Assembly (NCBI RefSeq): GCF_030813635.1
Contig: NZ_JAUSUM010000001.1
Span: 1,054,001 to 1,118,000 of the forward strand
From: Salibacterium salarium
Lineage (GTDB): Bacteria; Bacillota; Bacilli; Bacillales; Marinococcaceae
Length of the DNA: 64,000 nucleotides
Direction: 5' to 3'
The notes beneath the pieces were generated by a model, which had not been told where the DNA came from, did no database searches, and worked only from the letters and a program-made list of their open reading frames with translations. Positions within the stretch are counted from its first letter, which is position 1, and the number at the start of each line of letters is the position of its first letter. Shown in pieces: positions 26,298 to 35,425 of the stretch. Position numbers and translations under genes: made by a program.

Positions 26298-26311
26298 GGA
26301 GTGTATGGTAC

Positions 26312-28078
26312 ATGAGCGATGGTAATATTATTGTAGTCGGCGGTGGTCTTGGCGGACTGATGGCGACGATAAAAGCAGCAGAAGCCGGAAAAAACGTTAA
26401 ACTTTTTTCTGTTGTTCCCGTGAAACGTTCTCACTCCGTCTGTGCCCAGGGAGGCATTAATGGAGCGTTGAATACAAAAGGGGAAGGGGATTCTCCGTGG
26501 GAACATTTCGATGATACAGTATACGGCGGTGACTTTTTGGCAAACCAGCCTCCGGTCAAAGCGATGACGGAAGCAGCGCCGGGAATTATCCATTTGATGG
26601 ACCGCATGGGTGTTATGTTTAACAGAACTTCTGAAGGTTTGCTTGATTTCCGCCGTTTTGGTGGGACACAGCATCACCGTACAGCTTTCGCTGGTGCGAC
26701 TAGTGGACAGCAATTGCTTTATGCATTGGATGAACAAGTTCGTCGATATGAGGTAGAGGGACTTGTTAATAAATACGAAGGCTGGGAATTTCTTTCGGCT
26801 GTTCTTGATGAAGACGGTACCTGTCGTGGGATTACATCTCAGAATTTAACAACGATGGAGATTGAAACATTCCGTGCGGATGCTGTTATTGTAGCTACAG
26901 GTGGTCCTGGTATTATTTTTGGTAAATCGACTAACTCGATGATTAACACTGGATTTGCTGCAGCTTCTTTGTATGAACAAGGCGTGTATTATGCGAATGG
27001 AGAATTTATTCAAATTCACCCGACGGCTATCCCTGGGGACGATAAGCTTCGTCTGATGAGTGAGTCTGCTCGCGGTGAAGGTGGACGTGTATGGACATAT
27101 AAAGATGGTAAGCCTTGGTATTTCCTTGAGGAAAAATATCCGGCATACGGAAATCTTGTTCCGCGTGATATTGCGACACGTGAAATTTTTGATGTGTGTG
27201 TGAACCAAAAACTCGGTATTAACGGCGAGAACATGGTATACCTGGATCTGTCTCATAAAGACCCGAAAGAGTTAGATGTTAAACTGGGAGGTATTATGGA
27301 GATTTACGAAAAGTTCATGGGAGATGATCCTCGTAAAGTTCCAATGAAGATATTCCCGGCGGTTCACTACTCAATGGGTGGTATGTGGGTGAACTATGAT
27401 CAAATGACCAACATTCCTGGATTGTTTGCAGCGGGTGAATGTGATTATACACAACACGGTGCTAATCGTCTTGGTGCAAACGGGCTTTTATCCGCTATTT
27501 ATGGCGGTATGGTTGCCGGACCAAGTGCGGCAGAATATGTTAATGGACTAGACAAGCTTTCTGATGATCTTCCTTCTGATATTTATGATAAAAATAAAAA
27601 GAAAGAAGAAGAAGAATTTGAAAAAATACTTAATATGGAAGGCGAAGAAAATGCCTATGCTCTTCATAAAGAACTGGGCGAATGGATGACTAGTAACGTA
27701 ACGGTAGTACGAGATAATGAAAAACTTCTCAAGACAGATGAGAAAATTCAAGAACTCATGGAGCGTTATGAAAATATTAACATGACGGATACGGCACGCT
27801 GGAGTAACCAAGCTGCTTCCTTTACTCGTCAGTTAAAGGGAATGCTTAATTTAGCTCGCGTGATGACTCTTGGTGCGTACCATCGTAATGAAAGTCGCGG
27901 TGCCCATTACAAACCAGAATTCCCTGAACGAAATGATGAAGAATTCTTGAAAACAACGAAGGCAAAATACAATGCAGCCAAAGGCGGTCCTGATTTTGAG
28001 TATGAAGATGTGGACACTTCCCTTATTAAGCCGCGCAAACGGGATTATTCAAAAGGGAAACAAGGAGCTGGTAAATAA
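26312..28078 (+). CDS. sdhA: Succinate dehydrogenase flavoprotein subunit
   Basis: A 588-residue FAD subunit of complex II. The dinucleotide-binding motif IVVGGGLGGLMATIKAAEAG opens the protein; SHSVCAQGGINGA holds the His that carries covalent FAD; HPTAIPGDDKLRLMSESARGEGG and KVPMKIFPAVHYSMGGMWV form the dicarboxylate site; ANGLLSAIYGGMVAGPSAA closes the FAD domain. It oxidises succinate to fumarate on the inner face of the membrane. The stop overlaps the sdhB start by one base (TAATG), so the two are translationally coupled. Confidence 0.96.
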   Translation: MSDGNIIVVGGGLGGLMATIKAAEAGKNVKLFSVVPVKRSHSVCAQGGINGALNTKGEGDSPWEHFDDTVYGGDFLANQPPVKAMTEAAPGIIHLMDRMGVMFNRTSEGLLDFRRFGGTQHHRTAFAGATSGQQLLYALDEQVRRYEVEGLVNKYEGWEFLSAVLDEDGTCRGITSQNLTTMEIETFRADAVIVATGGPGIIFGKSTNSMINTGFAAASLYEQGVYYANGEFIQIHPTAIPGDDKLRLMSESARGEGGRVWTYKDGKPWYFLEEKYPAYGNLVPRDIATREIFDVCVNQKLGINGENMVYLDLSHKDPKELDVKLGGIMEIYEKFMGDDPRKVPMKIFPAVHYSMGGMWVNYDQMTNIPGLFAAGECDYTQHGANRLGANGLLSAIYGGMVAGPSAAEYVNGLDKLSDDLPSDIYDKNKKKEEEEFEKILNMEGEENAYALHKELGEWMTSNVTVVRDNEKLLKTDEKIQELMERYENINMTDTARWSNQAASFTRQLKGMLNLARVMTLGAYHRNESRGAHYKPEFPERNDEEFLKTTKAKYNAAKGGPDFEYEDVDTSLIKPRKRDYSKGKQGAGK

Positions 28079-28839
28079 TGAGTGAAGAAAAAAACATCCG
28101 TCTAATTGTAACTCGTCAAGATAATCCAGAAGGTGAATCATATACCGAAGAATTTGCATTGCCGTATCGTCCTAATATGAACGTTATCTCCGCACTTATG
28201 GAGATTCGCCGTAATCCGGTAGATGCAAATGGTAATGTAACATCACCGGTTGTGTGGGATATGAATTGTTTAGAGGAAGTATGCGGCGCTTGTTCAATGA
28301 TCATTAATGGAAAACCACAACAGTCTTGTACCGCACTTATCGATCAATTTGAACAGCCTATACGCCTTGAACCTATGAAAACATTTCCGGTTGTGAGAGA
28401 TTTAATAGTAGATCGGAGTAGAATGTTTGATTCTTTGAAAAAAGTAAAAGCATGGATCCCGATTGATGGGACTTATGATTTAGGGCCAGGGCCGAGGATG
28501 GCAGAAAACAAACGGCAATGGGCATATGAGCTTTCAAAATGTATGACATGTGGTGTTTGTTTAGAGGCTTGTCCGAACGTTAACGACAATTCCGACTTTA
28601 TCGGACCTGCAGCGTTGTCACAAGTTCGCTTGTTTAACGCTCATCCAACCGGCGAGATGAACAAATCTGAGCGGTTGGAAAGTTTAATGGGAGAAGGTGG
28701 ACTTGGAAGCTGCGGGAACTCTCAAAATTGTGTAGAATCCTGTCCAAAAGGTATTCCGCTTACAACGTCTATTGCAGCGATGAACCGTGACACATCCTTA
28801 CAAGCATTTAAAAATTTCTTCGGAAGCGACAAAGCATAA
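28078..28839 (+). CDS. sdhB: Succinate dehydrogenase iron-sulfur subunit
   Basis: A 253-residue subunit with three Fe-S clusters. The N-terminal ferredoxin fold carries the 2Fe-2S ligands (CLEEVCGACSMIINGKPQQSC); the C-terminal helical domain has CMTCGVCLEACPN and CGNSQNCVESCPKGIPL for the 4Fe-4S and 3Fe-4S clusters. It wires the flavin in SdhA to the haems in SdhC. Starts on TAATG shared with the sdhA stop and ends before a strong terminator. Confidence 0.96.
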   Translation: MSEEKNIRLIVTRQDNPEGESYTEEFALPYRPNMNVISALMEIRRNPVDANGNVTSPVVWDMNCLEEVCGACSMIINGKPQQSCTALIDQFEQPIRLEPMKTFPVVRDLIVDRSRMFDSLKKVKAWIPIDGTYDLGPGPRMAENKRQWAYELSKCMTCGVCLEACPNVNDNSDFIGPAALSQVRLFNAHPTGEMNKSERLESLMGEGGLGSCGNSQNCVESCPKGIPLTTSIAAMNRDTSLQAFKNFFGSDKA

Positions 28840-28852
28840 ATTATTATTTTTG

Positions 28853-28893
28853 GCTGTTCTGATACGGGTTTTCCGTACAGAACAGCTTTTTTT
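28853..28893 (+). terminator. Intrinsic terminator after sdhB
   Basis: GCTGTTCT (28853-28860) pairs with AGAACAGC (28879-28886), with TACGG and CCGTA pairing inside, then seven T. Confidence 0.85.
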
Positions 28894-29010
28894 GATATAA
28901 GTTTTTCAGGATTATAGAATCCTTCTCCTTTCCGCTTACAGACTGTTTTGATATGTAAATCTATAAAGAAATAACTTCAAAAGGGCGTTGGATAACGACA
29001 CTAGCCCGTA

Positions 29011-29038
29011 ACAGACCGCCTTAAGTAAGCATAAAATA
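29011..29038 (+). promoter_or_regulatory. Candidate sigma-K promoter of gerE
   Basis: ACA (29011-29013) followed 16 bases later by CATAAAATA (29030-29038). This fits the sigma-K pattern (AC at -35 and CATA-N3-TA at -10), and gerE is a sigma-K gene in B. subtilis. The start codon is about 85 bases downstream. Confidence 0.5.
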
Positions 29039-29122
29039 TGCTGACTATATTCTTTCCATACTCCGACCCTTACGCCGTCAGGCATAGGACGGGGACAGCC
29101 TTGTCAAGAAAGGGTGAAGCCA

Positions 29123-29347
29123 TTGAGGGAGATGGACAGAGGCTACCGTAATCTGCTTACTAAAAGGGAACGGGAAGTCTTTGAATTACTCGTCCAGGAT
29201 AAGACGACTAAAGAAATAGCTGCCCAGTTATTTATAAGTGAAAAAACAGTTCGTAACCATATATCCAATACGATGCAAAAACTGGGAGTGAAGGGGCGTT
29301 CCCAAGCTGTAATTGAGCTAATAAAACTAGGGGAACTTACTATTTAA
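29123..29347 (+). CDS. gerE: Spore-coat transcription regulator GerE
   Basis: A 74-residue LuxR/FixJ-type DNA-binding protein with no receiver domain: LLTKREREVFELLVQDKTTKEIAAQLFISEKTVRNHISNTMQKLGVKGRSQAV, nearly identical to B. subtilis GerE. It is made last in the mother cell, where it activates and represses coat genes with sigma-K. The frame opens at GTG 29114, but AAAGGGTG overlaps that codon; the TTG at 29123 gives exactly the 74 residues of the B. subtilis protein. The thioesterase gene ysmA, which I expect between sdhB and gerE, is absent. Confidence 0.95.
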   Translation: MREMDRGYRNLLTKREREVFELLVQDKTTKEIAAQLFISEKTVRNHISNTMQKLGVKGRSQAVIELIKLGELTI

Positions 29348-29355
29348 TTTAGAAG

Positions 29356-29396
29356 CCGGCTTTTCTTTTATTATTTTGGAAAAGCCGGTATTTTAA
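29356..29396 (+). terminator. Intrinsic terminator after gerE
   Basis: CCGGCTTTTC (29356-29365) pairs with GAAAAGCCGG (29379-29388), followed by TATTTT. Confidence 0.75.
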
Positions 29397-29444
29397 AGAA
29401 ATATGGTTAACACAAAAATAATACACAAACTGAAGGAATATGAC

Positions 29445-29473
29445 TTGCTAGTTTTTTTAGGGGATGCTATAAT
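29445..29473 (+). promoter_or_regulatory. Sigma-A promoter of the ptsHI leader
   Basis: TTGCTA (29445-29450), 17-base spacer and a perfect TATAAT (29468-29473) with TG one base before it (extended -10). The start near 29480 leaves a leader of about 260 bases before ptsH. Confidence 0.7.
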
Positions 29474-29519
29474 TATTAACAAAGTTTGCAGTGCGTTTTA
29501 GTCAAAATATGTTTTGTTT

Positions 29520-29548
29520 ACGTGTTACTGATATGATCAGGCATGAGT
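29520..29548 (+). promoter_or_regulatory. RAT antiterminator target, GlcT/BglG type
   Basis: The stretch has GTGTTACTGAT, loop ATG, then ATCAGGCATGAGT. CTGAT pairs with ATCAG, and CGTG with CATG below an asymmetric internal loop, the structure of RAT sites bound by BglG/SacY/LicT/GlcT proteins. The wording closely resembles the ptsG RAT of B. subtilis as I remember it. Its 3' arm (29541-29548) is also the start of the terminator stem, so formation of one excludes the other. Confidence 0.8.
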
Positions 29549-29624
29549 AAATGCATCAGGAAGAAATGAGTATGGTTATAGGCTTATTTCTACACTAGCC
29601 TTTTGCGTTTGCTCATGCTTTTTT
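29541..29624 (+). terminator. Conditional terminator in the ptsHI leader
   Basis: GCATGAGTAAATGC (29541-29554) pairs over 14 positions, with two G-U pairs, with GCGTTTGCTCATGC (29605-29618), followed by TTTTTT. The 50-base apical part can fold into a smaller hairpin (AGGCT/AGCCT). It overlaps the RAT and lies about 120 bases before ptsH, so it should stop transcription unless the antiterminator is active. Confidence 0.8.
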
Positions 29625-29671
29625 ACTTTTTAACACATATTTGATAGTCCATACTAGGACGGGTATCCCGC

Positions 29672-29701
29672 TTGACTAGATGCTGCATTACTTAGTATGT
29701 T
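29672..29701 (+). promoter_or_regulatory. Possible second promoter of ptsH
   Basis: TTGACT (29672-29677), an 18-base spacer and TATGTT (29696-29701). It lies after the conditional terminator, so it could give terminator-independent basal ptsHI expression. The -10 is only 4 of 6. A cre-like TGTAAGCGATATAA (one mismatch) follows at 29704-29717. Confidence 0.4.
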
Positions 29702-29741
29702 TATGTAAGCGATATAAATTTTTTGAAAAGGGGTTTCTATA

Positions 29742-30005
29742 ATGAAAGAACAAAAGTACACTATTACCAACGATACAGGGATTCACGCTAGACCAGCAAC
29801 TCAGTTAGTTAATAAAGCCGGACAATTTTCTTCTGAAGTAACATTAGAGTACAATGGTAAATCTGTAAACTTAAAGTCAATTATGGGTGTTATGTCCCTT
29901 GGTGTAGGGAAAGATGCAGAAGTTACTATTAAAATTGAAGGTTCGGACGAAGAAGAAGCAATGAAAGCGGTAGACGAAGTTGTGAAAGAAGGGCTTGGAG
30001 AGTAA
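29742..30005 (+). CDS. ptsH: Phosphocarrier protein HPr
   Basis: An 87-residue HPr. [11 protein letters not shown] carries His15, phosphorylated by enzyme I and passed to sugar-specific EIIA proteins; SIMGVMSLG carries Ser46, the site of HPr kinase that makes HPr a CcpA co-repressor in Firmicutes. Both are intact. The stop overlaps the ptsI ATG (TAATG). In B. subtilis ptsHI follow ptsG; here they stand alone between gerE and a marR gene, but keep a GlcT-like RAT leader. Confidence 0.97.
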   Translation: MKEQKYTITNDTGIHARPATQLVNKAGQFSSEVTLEYNGKSVNLKSIMGVMSLGVGKDAEVTIKIEGSDEEEAMKAVDEVVKEGLGE

Positions 30006-31729
30006 TGGCTAATACCTTAGAGGGCATTGCAGCCTCGAAAGGAATTGCTTTCGCAAAGGCTTTTGTCCTTGAGCAACCAGAAATGACTATTGAAAAAAAA
30101 GAAATAACCAATCAGGATTCTGAAATCAACCGCTTTAAAGAAGCTGTGAACAGCTCAAAAGAAGAACTTCAAATTATTAAGGATAAAACGTTAAAAGAAA
30201 TGGGAGAAGATAAAGCTGAAATATTTTCGGCCCATCTGCTCGTTTTAGAGGACCCGGAAATCATTGATGGAGTATCTTCTAAAATTAAGGAAGACAGCGT
30301 AAATGCTGAACATGCGATGAAAGAAATATCTGATATGTATGTCACGATGTTTGAAGGCATGGATAATGACTACATGAAAGAACGGGCATCCGATATTCGG
30401 GATGTTTCCCAGCGCATATTACTGCATTTACTAGGTGTGGAGAACACAAGCTTGGCAGCTATACAGGAAGAAACTGTGGTCATTGCTGAAGACTTGACTC
30501 CTTCTGATACTGCACAGTTAGATCTTAATTATGTTCTAGGTTTTGCGACGGATATTGGTGGAAGAACTTCCCATTCCGCAATTATGGCACGTTCGATGGA
30601 GATCCCAGCGGTTGTTGGGACGAAAGAAGCTACAAAAGCTGTTTCAACAGGTGATACGATCATTATTGACGGGATGGAAGGTCATGTCCTTGTGAATCCG
30701 GAACAAACTGTTGTAGATTCTTATAAGGAAAAACAAGCGGAATACATTCGTCAAAAAGAAGAATGGGCGAAACTTGTCAATGAAAAATCGATAACGACCG
30801 ATGGACATCAAGTAGAACTTGCCGCCAATATTGGTACTCCTAATGACCTAGATGGTGTGTTATCCAACGGAGCGGAAGGCATTGGTTTATACCGTACAGA
30901 ATTTTTATACATGGGTCGTAACGAACTACCGAGCGAAGAAGAACAGTTCGAAGCTTATAAAACTGTTCTTGAACGAATGGAAGGTAAACCAGTTGTTATC
31001 CGTACTCTTGATGTAGGTGGAGATAAAGAACTTCCTTACTTAAACCTGCCCCACGAGTTAAATCCATTCCTCGGTTTTCGTGCTATCAGGCTTTGTCTTG
31101 AGGAAAAGGACATGTTCCGAACGCAGTTAAGAGCACTGCTTCGAGCAAGCGCGTTTGGGAATTTAAAAATAATGTTTCCGATGGTAGCTACACTTGAAGA
31201 ATTCAGGGAAGCAAAATCAATGGTGGATGATGTTAGAAAAGATCTTCTTAAAGAAGGACAGGCTGTTGCAGAAAAAGTTGAGACTGGAATTATGGTGGAA
31301 ATCCCTTCCACTGCTGCCATTGCTGACTTGTTTGCAAAAGAAGTGGACTTTTTCAGTATTGGTACGAATGACTTAATTCAATACACTCTTGCAGCAGATA
31401 GAATGAGTGAGAAAGTGGCTCATCTCTATCAGCCTTATCACCCAGCTATTCTCCGTCTTGTCAAAAACGTTATAGAAGCTGCTCATAAAGAAGGAAAGTG
31501 GGCAGGGATGTGTGGCGAAATGGCAGGCGAAGAAACAGCAGTTCCGTTGCTCCTAGGCTTAGGCCTTGATGAGTTCAGCATGAGTGCTACCTCTGTACTT
31601 CCGGCAAGAAGTCAGGTTCGAAGTCTTTCCAAACAGGATACAGAATTATTAGCAGAAGAAGCAATACAGTTACCAACTTCTAAAGAAGTAGCTGAATTAG
31701 TTGAGAAAAAAGGTTTTATTGTCTCTTGA
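30005..31729 (+). CDS. ptsI: Phosphoenolpyruvate-protein phosphotransferase (enzyme I)
   Basis: A 574-residue cytosolic enzyme that transfers phosphate from PEP to HPr. The N-terminal domain (about 1-220) binds HPr and has [21 protein letters not shown] with the phosphorylated His near residue 190. The C-terminal barrel binds [75 protein letters not shown] kept in pieces across the barrel, and MCGEMAG with the active-site Cys. Overlaps ptsH by one base and ends before a terminator. Confidence 0.96.
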   Translation: MANTLEGIAASKGIAFAKAFVLEQPEMTIEKKEITNQDSEINRFKEAVNSSKEELQIIKDKTLKEMGEDKAEIFSAHLLVLEDPEIIDGVSSKIKEDSVNAEHAMKEISDMYVTMFEGMDNDYMKERASDIRDVSQRILLHLLGVENTSLAAIQEETVVIAEDLTPSDTAQLDLNYVLGFATDIGGRTSHSAIMARSMEIPAVVGTKEATKAVSTGDTIIIDGMEGHVLVNPEQTVVDSYKEKQAEYIRQKEEWAKLVNEKSITTDGHQVELAANIGTPNDLDGVLSNGAEGIGLYRTEFLYMGRNELPSEEEQFEAYKTVLERMEGKPVVIRTLDVGGDKELPYLNLPHELNPFLGFRAIRLCLEEKDMFRTQLRALLRASAFGNLKIMFPMVATLEEFREAKSMVDDVRKDLLKEGQAVAEKVETGIMVEIPSTAAIADLFAKEVDFFSIGTNDLIQYTLAADRMSEKVAHLYQPYHPAILRLVKNVIEAAHKEGKWAGMCGEMAGEETAVPLLLGLGLDEFSMSATSVLPARSQVRSLSKQDTELLAEEAIQLPTSKEVAELVEKKGFIVS

Positions 31730-31737
31730 GAATGATG

Positions 31738-31775
31738 AACTACCGGTACGGATAATGCGTGTCGGTAGTTTTTTT
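31738..31775 (+). terminator. Intrinsic terminator after ptsI
   Basis: AACTACCG (31738-31745) pairs with CGGTAGTT (31763-31770), followed by TTTTTTT. Confidence 0.85.
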
Positions 31776-31919
31776 CGTATTAGATGTGGCTGTTGAACGC
31801 TAGACAACATAATATATAGGTAACGGCCTTACAAAGCTGTGACGATGCCCTTAGAATTCTTGCAATGTAGATTGAAAAAAGAGAAAATGTAAAAAGATAG
31901 ATAAACAGGGAGGAAAATT

Positions 31920-32384
31920 ATGGCGGATCAAACCCAAGTAACAGGGATTGAAAAATCATTAAGGCACGTGTCTTATATCGTCAAACAAAAAGGAAGAGAA
32001 ATTTTAAATCAATTTCCTATCACGCCGCCTCAATTCGTTGCATTGCAATGGCTCCAAGAAGAAGGAGAAATGACGATTGGTGGTTTATCACAAAAAATTT
32101 CTTTGGCATGCAGCACTACAACTGATTTAGTAGACCGAATGGAAAAAAACGATTTAGTCGAACGTGTGAAAGATAAAAAAGATCGTAGAGTTGTTTATAT
32201 TCATCTGCTCGAAAAAGGGGAAAATATTATTAAAGAAGTGGTGAAGGAAAGGCAGCTCTATTTGCATAATATATTAGGTCATTTTTCCACCGAAGAGGTA
32301 CGTAATGTGGAACAAAGCATCATGATGCTTCATGACTGTATGACATCGGTAGAAATCGAAAAAGAACGTGAAGATATTAAATAA
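31920..32384 (+). CDS. ysmB: MarR-family transcription regulator (YsmB-like)
   Basis: A 154-residue winged-helix protein. [27 protein letters not shown] (about 36-62) begins the DNA-binding domain, followed by [36 protein letters not shown], a typical recognition helix and wing. Flanking helices would form the dimer interface. Its targets are unknown. GGGAGG precedes the ATG. The racE gene follows by 23 bases, so they may be co-transcribed, as the B. subtilis order ysmB-racE suggests. Confidence 0.85.
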   Translation: MADQTQVTGIEKSLRHVSYIVKQKGREILNQFPITPPQFVALQWLQEEGEMTIGGLSQKISLACSTTTDLVDRMEKNDLVERVKDKKDRRVVYIHLLEKGENIIKEVVKERQLYLHNILGHFSTEEVRNVEQSIMMLHDCMTSVEIEKEREDIK

Positions 32385-32407
32385 TAATAGAAATTGAGGG
32401 ACATCTC

Positions 32408-33214
32408 GTGAATCAACCAATTGGAATCATTGACTCTGGTGTCGGAGGATTGACTGTTGCTCGCGAAATAGCACGTCAGCTTCCTAAAGAAAGGATTATA
32501 TATATAGGTGATACTGCTCGTTGTCCGTATGGACCGCGTCCTGTGCAAGAGGTTCAACAGTTTACATGGGAAATGATCGAACGACTACGGCAAGAAAATA
32601 TAAAAATGCTTGTTATTGCTTGTAATACAGCTACTGCCGTTTTACTCGATGAGGTGAAAGAAAAACTAGACATTCCAGTAGTGGGGGTTGTTCAACCAGG
32701 GGCAATTACAGCATTGAAAATCACAAAGAATAATCATGTAGCTGTCATAGGAACCGAAGGAACGATTGCAAGCGGTGCCTATGAGAAAGCTTTACGGACC
32801 ATTAATGGGGAGGTAGAAGTAGATACATTGGCATGTCCGCCTTTTGTCCCGCTTGTAGAACAAGGCATATGTGAAGGGGAAGAAGCAGTATCTATCGTAC
32901 GAAATACATTGACCCCGCTTGCTACATCATCATATGATACACTAATTCTTGGTTGTACTCACTATCCGCTTCTCTCTGAAGTAATACAGGATGTTGTTGG
33001 ACAATCAATTTCTTTAATTTCTTCAGGGGATGAAACAGCAAGAGAAGTTAGCACAATTCTTCATTACAATGGAATATTGTATACTGGTGCTCCTTCGTCT
33101 GATCATACATTTTATACAACCGGCAAGGCAGATCATTTTCGACTTATAGCTAATCGCTGGCTCGATGGACACGCTACAGATGTTCAATCGATTCATCTCG
33201 GCGAAGTAGTATAA
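32408..33214 (+). CDS. racE: Glutamate racemase
   Basis: A 268-residue enzyme that makes D-glutamate for peptidoglycan. The two catalytic cysteines are present: Cys72 in VIACNTATA and Cys183 in [23 protein letters not shown] (with Asp9) and [11 protein letters not shown] are conserved substrate-binding parts. The GTG start lies 8 bases after TTGAGGG. It sits after the MarR gene and before gerM, the usual racE place. Confidence 0.95.
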   Translation: MNQPIGIIDSGVGGLTVAREIARQLPKERIIYIGDTARCPYGPRPVQEVQQFTWEMIERLRQENIKMLVIACNTATAVLLDEVKEKLDIPVVGVVQPGAITALKITKNNHVAVIGTEGTIASGAYEKALRTINGEVEVDTLACPPFVPLVEQGICEGEEAVSIVRNTLTPLATSSYDTLILGCTHYPLLSEVIQDVVGQSISLISSGDETAREVSTILHYNGILYTGAPSSDHTFYTTGKADHFRLIANRWLDGHATDVQSIHLGEVV

Positions 33215-33356
33215 AACAAAATCTCAGGTACATATCGTAACAGGATTGTGTATAATGGGTCTTCCACTTTTTCTTACAAATTTTCATTGATTGTTAGGTC
33301 TATTTCTTTTCTAGGCTCGTATAAATATTAGTACAAACTGGTCTGGGAGGGAATGG

Positions 33357-34463
33357 ATGATGAAAACAAGATGGATAAGTGGGGCAGCAGCATTCCTTAT
33401 CGTACCCTTTGTTTTACAAGGATGCGGTTTTGGCAATAATGAAGGTTCTGAGGAGATGGATGAGCCGCCTGAAGAAGTTACAGAAGAGATTGAGTGGGAA
33501 GACTTAGAATCAGGTGATGAAGAAGGTGACACGGAGGAAGAAGAAATGGAAGGATCATCTTCTGAAGAGGGGGATGAAACGGATGGGAACACAGATACAG
33601 TAGAGCGAGAGTTATATTTGTTGGATGAAGAAGGTATGGTCGTTCCGCAAACATTTGAACTTCCTAAAGAGGAAGGGGTACTGAATCAATCTCTCGAATA
33701 TCTTGTATCCGAAGGTCCATTGACATCTATGCTTCCTAATGGTTTTCAGGCTGTACTTCCTGCTGGTACTGAAGTGGATGTTCATCTAACGGAAGATGGA
33801 ACAGCAATCACTGATTTTTCACCTGAGTTTAGAGATTATGATCCAAAGCATGAACAATCTATTTTGCAAGCTGTAACTTGGACATTGACGCAATTTGAAA
33901 ATGTTGACGATGTATCCTTTCAAATAAATGGGTATGAGCAAGAAACGATGCCTGTAAATGACACTCCTATTGGTGAATCGTACAGCAGAGAAAATGGGAT
34001 TAATCTAGAAAATGGTCAAGTTAGTGATATGACTGGTAGTGACAGTGTAACAATATACTTTTTATCCCAAAATCAGGATGAATCTTATTATGTGCCGGTG
34101 ACTCGCAGAATCAAAGGGCAAGAAGACGGAAGTCTTTTAGGTGCAGCTATGGAAGAACTAGTAAAAGGTCCGTCTCCGGAAAGTTCTCTTTATGATGTGT
34201 TTCGTGAAGGTACTTCTTTAGCAGATGAAGTAATAATTGATGGAAAAACAGCGTCTCTCTCTTTTGACGAAGGTCTTTTAACCGAGCAAGAAGGAACTGC
34301 TGTCTCGGACGAGGCCCTACATGCTATTGCCCTTTCTGCAACGGAGTTTGAGGGTATTGAAGAAGTTGAATTAAATGTAGAAGGAGTAGATGATGTCGTT
34401 AAAGTCAACGGCGAATCTGTGGAGCCTTTAGCTCGTCCTGCTCTTGTTAACGCTGACCTTTGA
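33357..34463 (+). CDS. gerM: Germination lipoprotein GerM with two GerMN domains
   Basis: A 368-residue exported lipoprotein. Residues 1-22 form a signal peptide ending in the lipobox LQGC, with Cys23 as the lipidated residue. Residues about 30-90 are an extremely acidic, low-complexity linker rich in Glu, Asp and Ser. Two repeats of the GerMN domain follow (about 95-220 and 235-355), sharing patterns such as LLGAAMEELVKGP and SLEYLVSEGPL, and VDVHLTEDGTAITDFSPEF with DEVIIDGKTASLSFDEGL. GerM is needed for sporulation and germination in B. subtilis. The acidic linker is longer than I would expect and suits a salt-adapted host. Confidence 0.9.
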   Translation: MMKTRWISGAAAFLIVPFVLQGCGFGNNEGSEEMDEPPEEVTEEIEWEDLESGDEEGDTEEEEMEGSSSEEGDETDGNTDTVERELYLLDEEGMVVPQTFELPKEEGVLNQSLEYLVSEGPLTSMLPNGFQAVLPAGTEVDVHLTEDGTAITDFSPEFRDYDPKHEQSILQAVTWTLTQFENVDDVSFQINGYEQETMPVNDTPIGESYSRENGINLENGQVSDMTGSDSVTIYFLSQNQDESYYVPVTRRIKGQEDGSLLGAAMEELVKGPSPESSLYDVFREGTSLADEVIIDGKTASLSFDEGLLTEQEGTAVSDEALHAIALSATEFEGIEEVELNVEGVDDVVKVNGESVEPLARPALVNADL

Positions 34464-34555
34464 CGAAGCAGGAGCGAAATGAAATAATAGAGCGATGTCT
34501 TCATCGATAAACTTTGATATGTGTATATTATTGAAATATTGAACAAATATTAAAT

Positions 34556-34600
34556 ACTTCGGCTTGCACCTTAGTACTACTGGTGATAAGCCGAGTTTTA
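34556..34600 (+). terminator. Probable terminator after gerM
   Basis: CGGCTT and AAGCCG, with CACC and GGTG nested inside, form a bulged stem between 34556 and 34595, followed by TTTTATTT. Confidence 0.6.
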
Positions 34601-34666
34601 TTTGCAAAAACGAGACATGAATTAAAAAAGTTGTTGCTCTCGGCAACATCAGGAGGATGAAAAAGA

Positions 34667-35425
34667 ATGACACGTATTGATGGAAGAGAAAACAATGAAA
34701 TGCGGCCGATAACGATGGATACCGATTATTTAAAACACCCGGAAGGATCTGTGTTGATTACAGTTGGGGACACGAAAGTAATTTGTACCGCCAGCATTGA
34801 AGATCGTGTCCCCCCTTTTATGAGAAACTCGGGAAAGGGATGGATTGCTGCAGAATATTCAATGCTGCCAAGAGCAACAGAACAACGAAACATTCGTGAG
34901 GCAGCAAAAGGAAAATTAAGTGGAAGGACGATGGAAATTCAACGTCTTATCGGTCGTTCGCTACGTTCTGTTGTTGATCTAACAAAAATTGGAGAACGTA
35001 CGATTTGGATTGATTGTGATGTAATCCAAGCAGACGGAGGAACTAGAACGGCATCGATTACAGGGGCATTTGTAGCAATGACAATGGCGATTAAAGAATT
35101 TATTGATCTTAAAAAGATTAAATCATGGCCTGTTACTGATTTTTTAGCAGCTGTGTCGGTTGGAGTTGACCCGGAACAGACAGAATTGCTAGACTTATGC
35201 TATAAAGAGGACGCATCGGCGGCGGTTGATATGAATATTGTCATGACAGGTACAGGAGAGTTTGTAGAGTTGCAGGGTACCGGTGAAGAAGCTTCTTACT
35301 CAAGAGAACAACTTAACCACATGTTAGACCTTGGAGAGAAAGGGATGCAGGAGTTGTTTAACCTGCAGCGCGAATTGCTTGGGAGCACAGCCGATCATAT
35401 AACCAATTTAAAGGAAGCGGAATAA
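34667..35425 (+). CDS. rph: Ribonuclease PH
   Basis: A 252-residue phosphorolytic 3'-5' exoribonuclease that trims tRNA 3' ends. Conserved parts: [72 protein letters not shown] in segments, and the phosphate/metal site [20 protein letters not shown] with [21 protein letters not shown] is 10 bases before the ATG. The TAATG at the end links it to the next gene, so rph, the ITPase gene and ysnB form a unit. Confidence 0.95.
   Translation: MTRIDGRENNEMRPITMDTDYLKHPEGSVLITVGDTKVICTASIEDRVPPFMRNSGKGWIAAEYSMLPRATEQRNIREAAKGKLSGRTMEIQRLIGRSLRSVVDLTKIGERTIWIDCDVIQADGGTRTASITGAFVAMTMAIKEFIDLKKIKSWPVTDFLAAVSVGVDPEQTELLDLCYKEDASAAVDMNIVMTGTGEFVELQGTGEEASYSREQLNHMLDLGEKGMQELFNLQRELLGSTADHITNLKEAE

Noticed and set aside
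33262-33267. TATAAT upstream of gerM as a sporulation or vegetative promoter
   Set aside because: No acceptable -35 or sigma-E/G partner at a proper distance.
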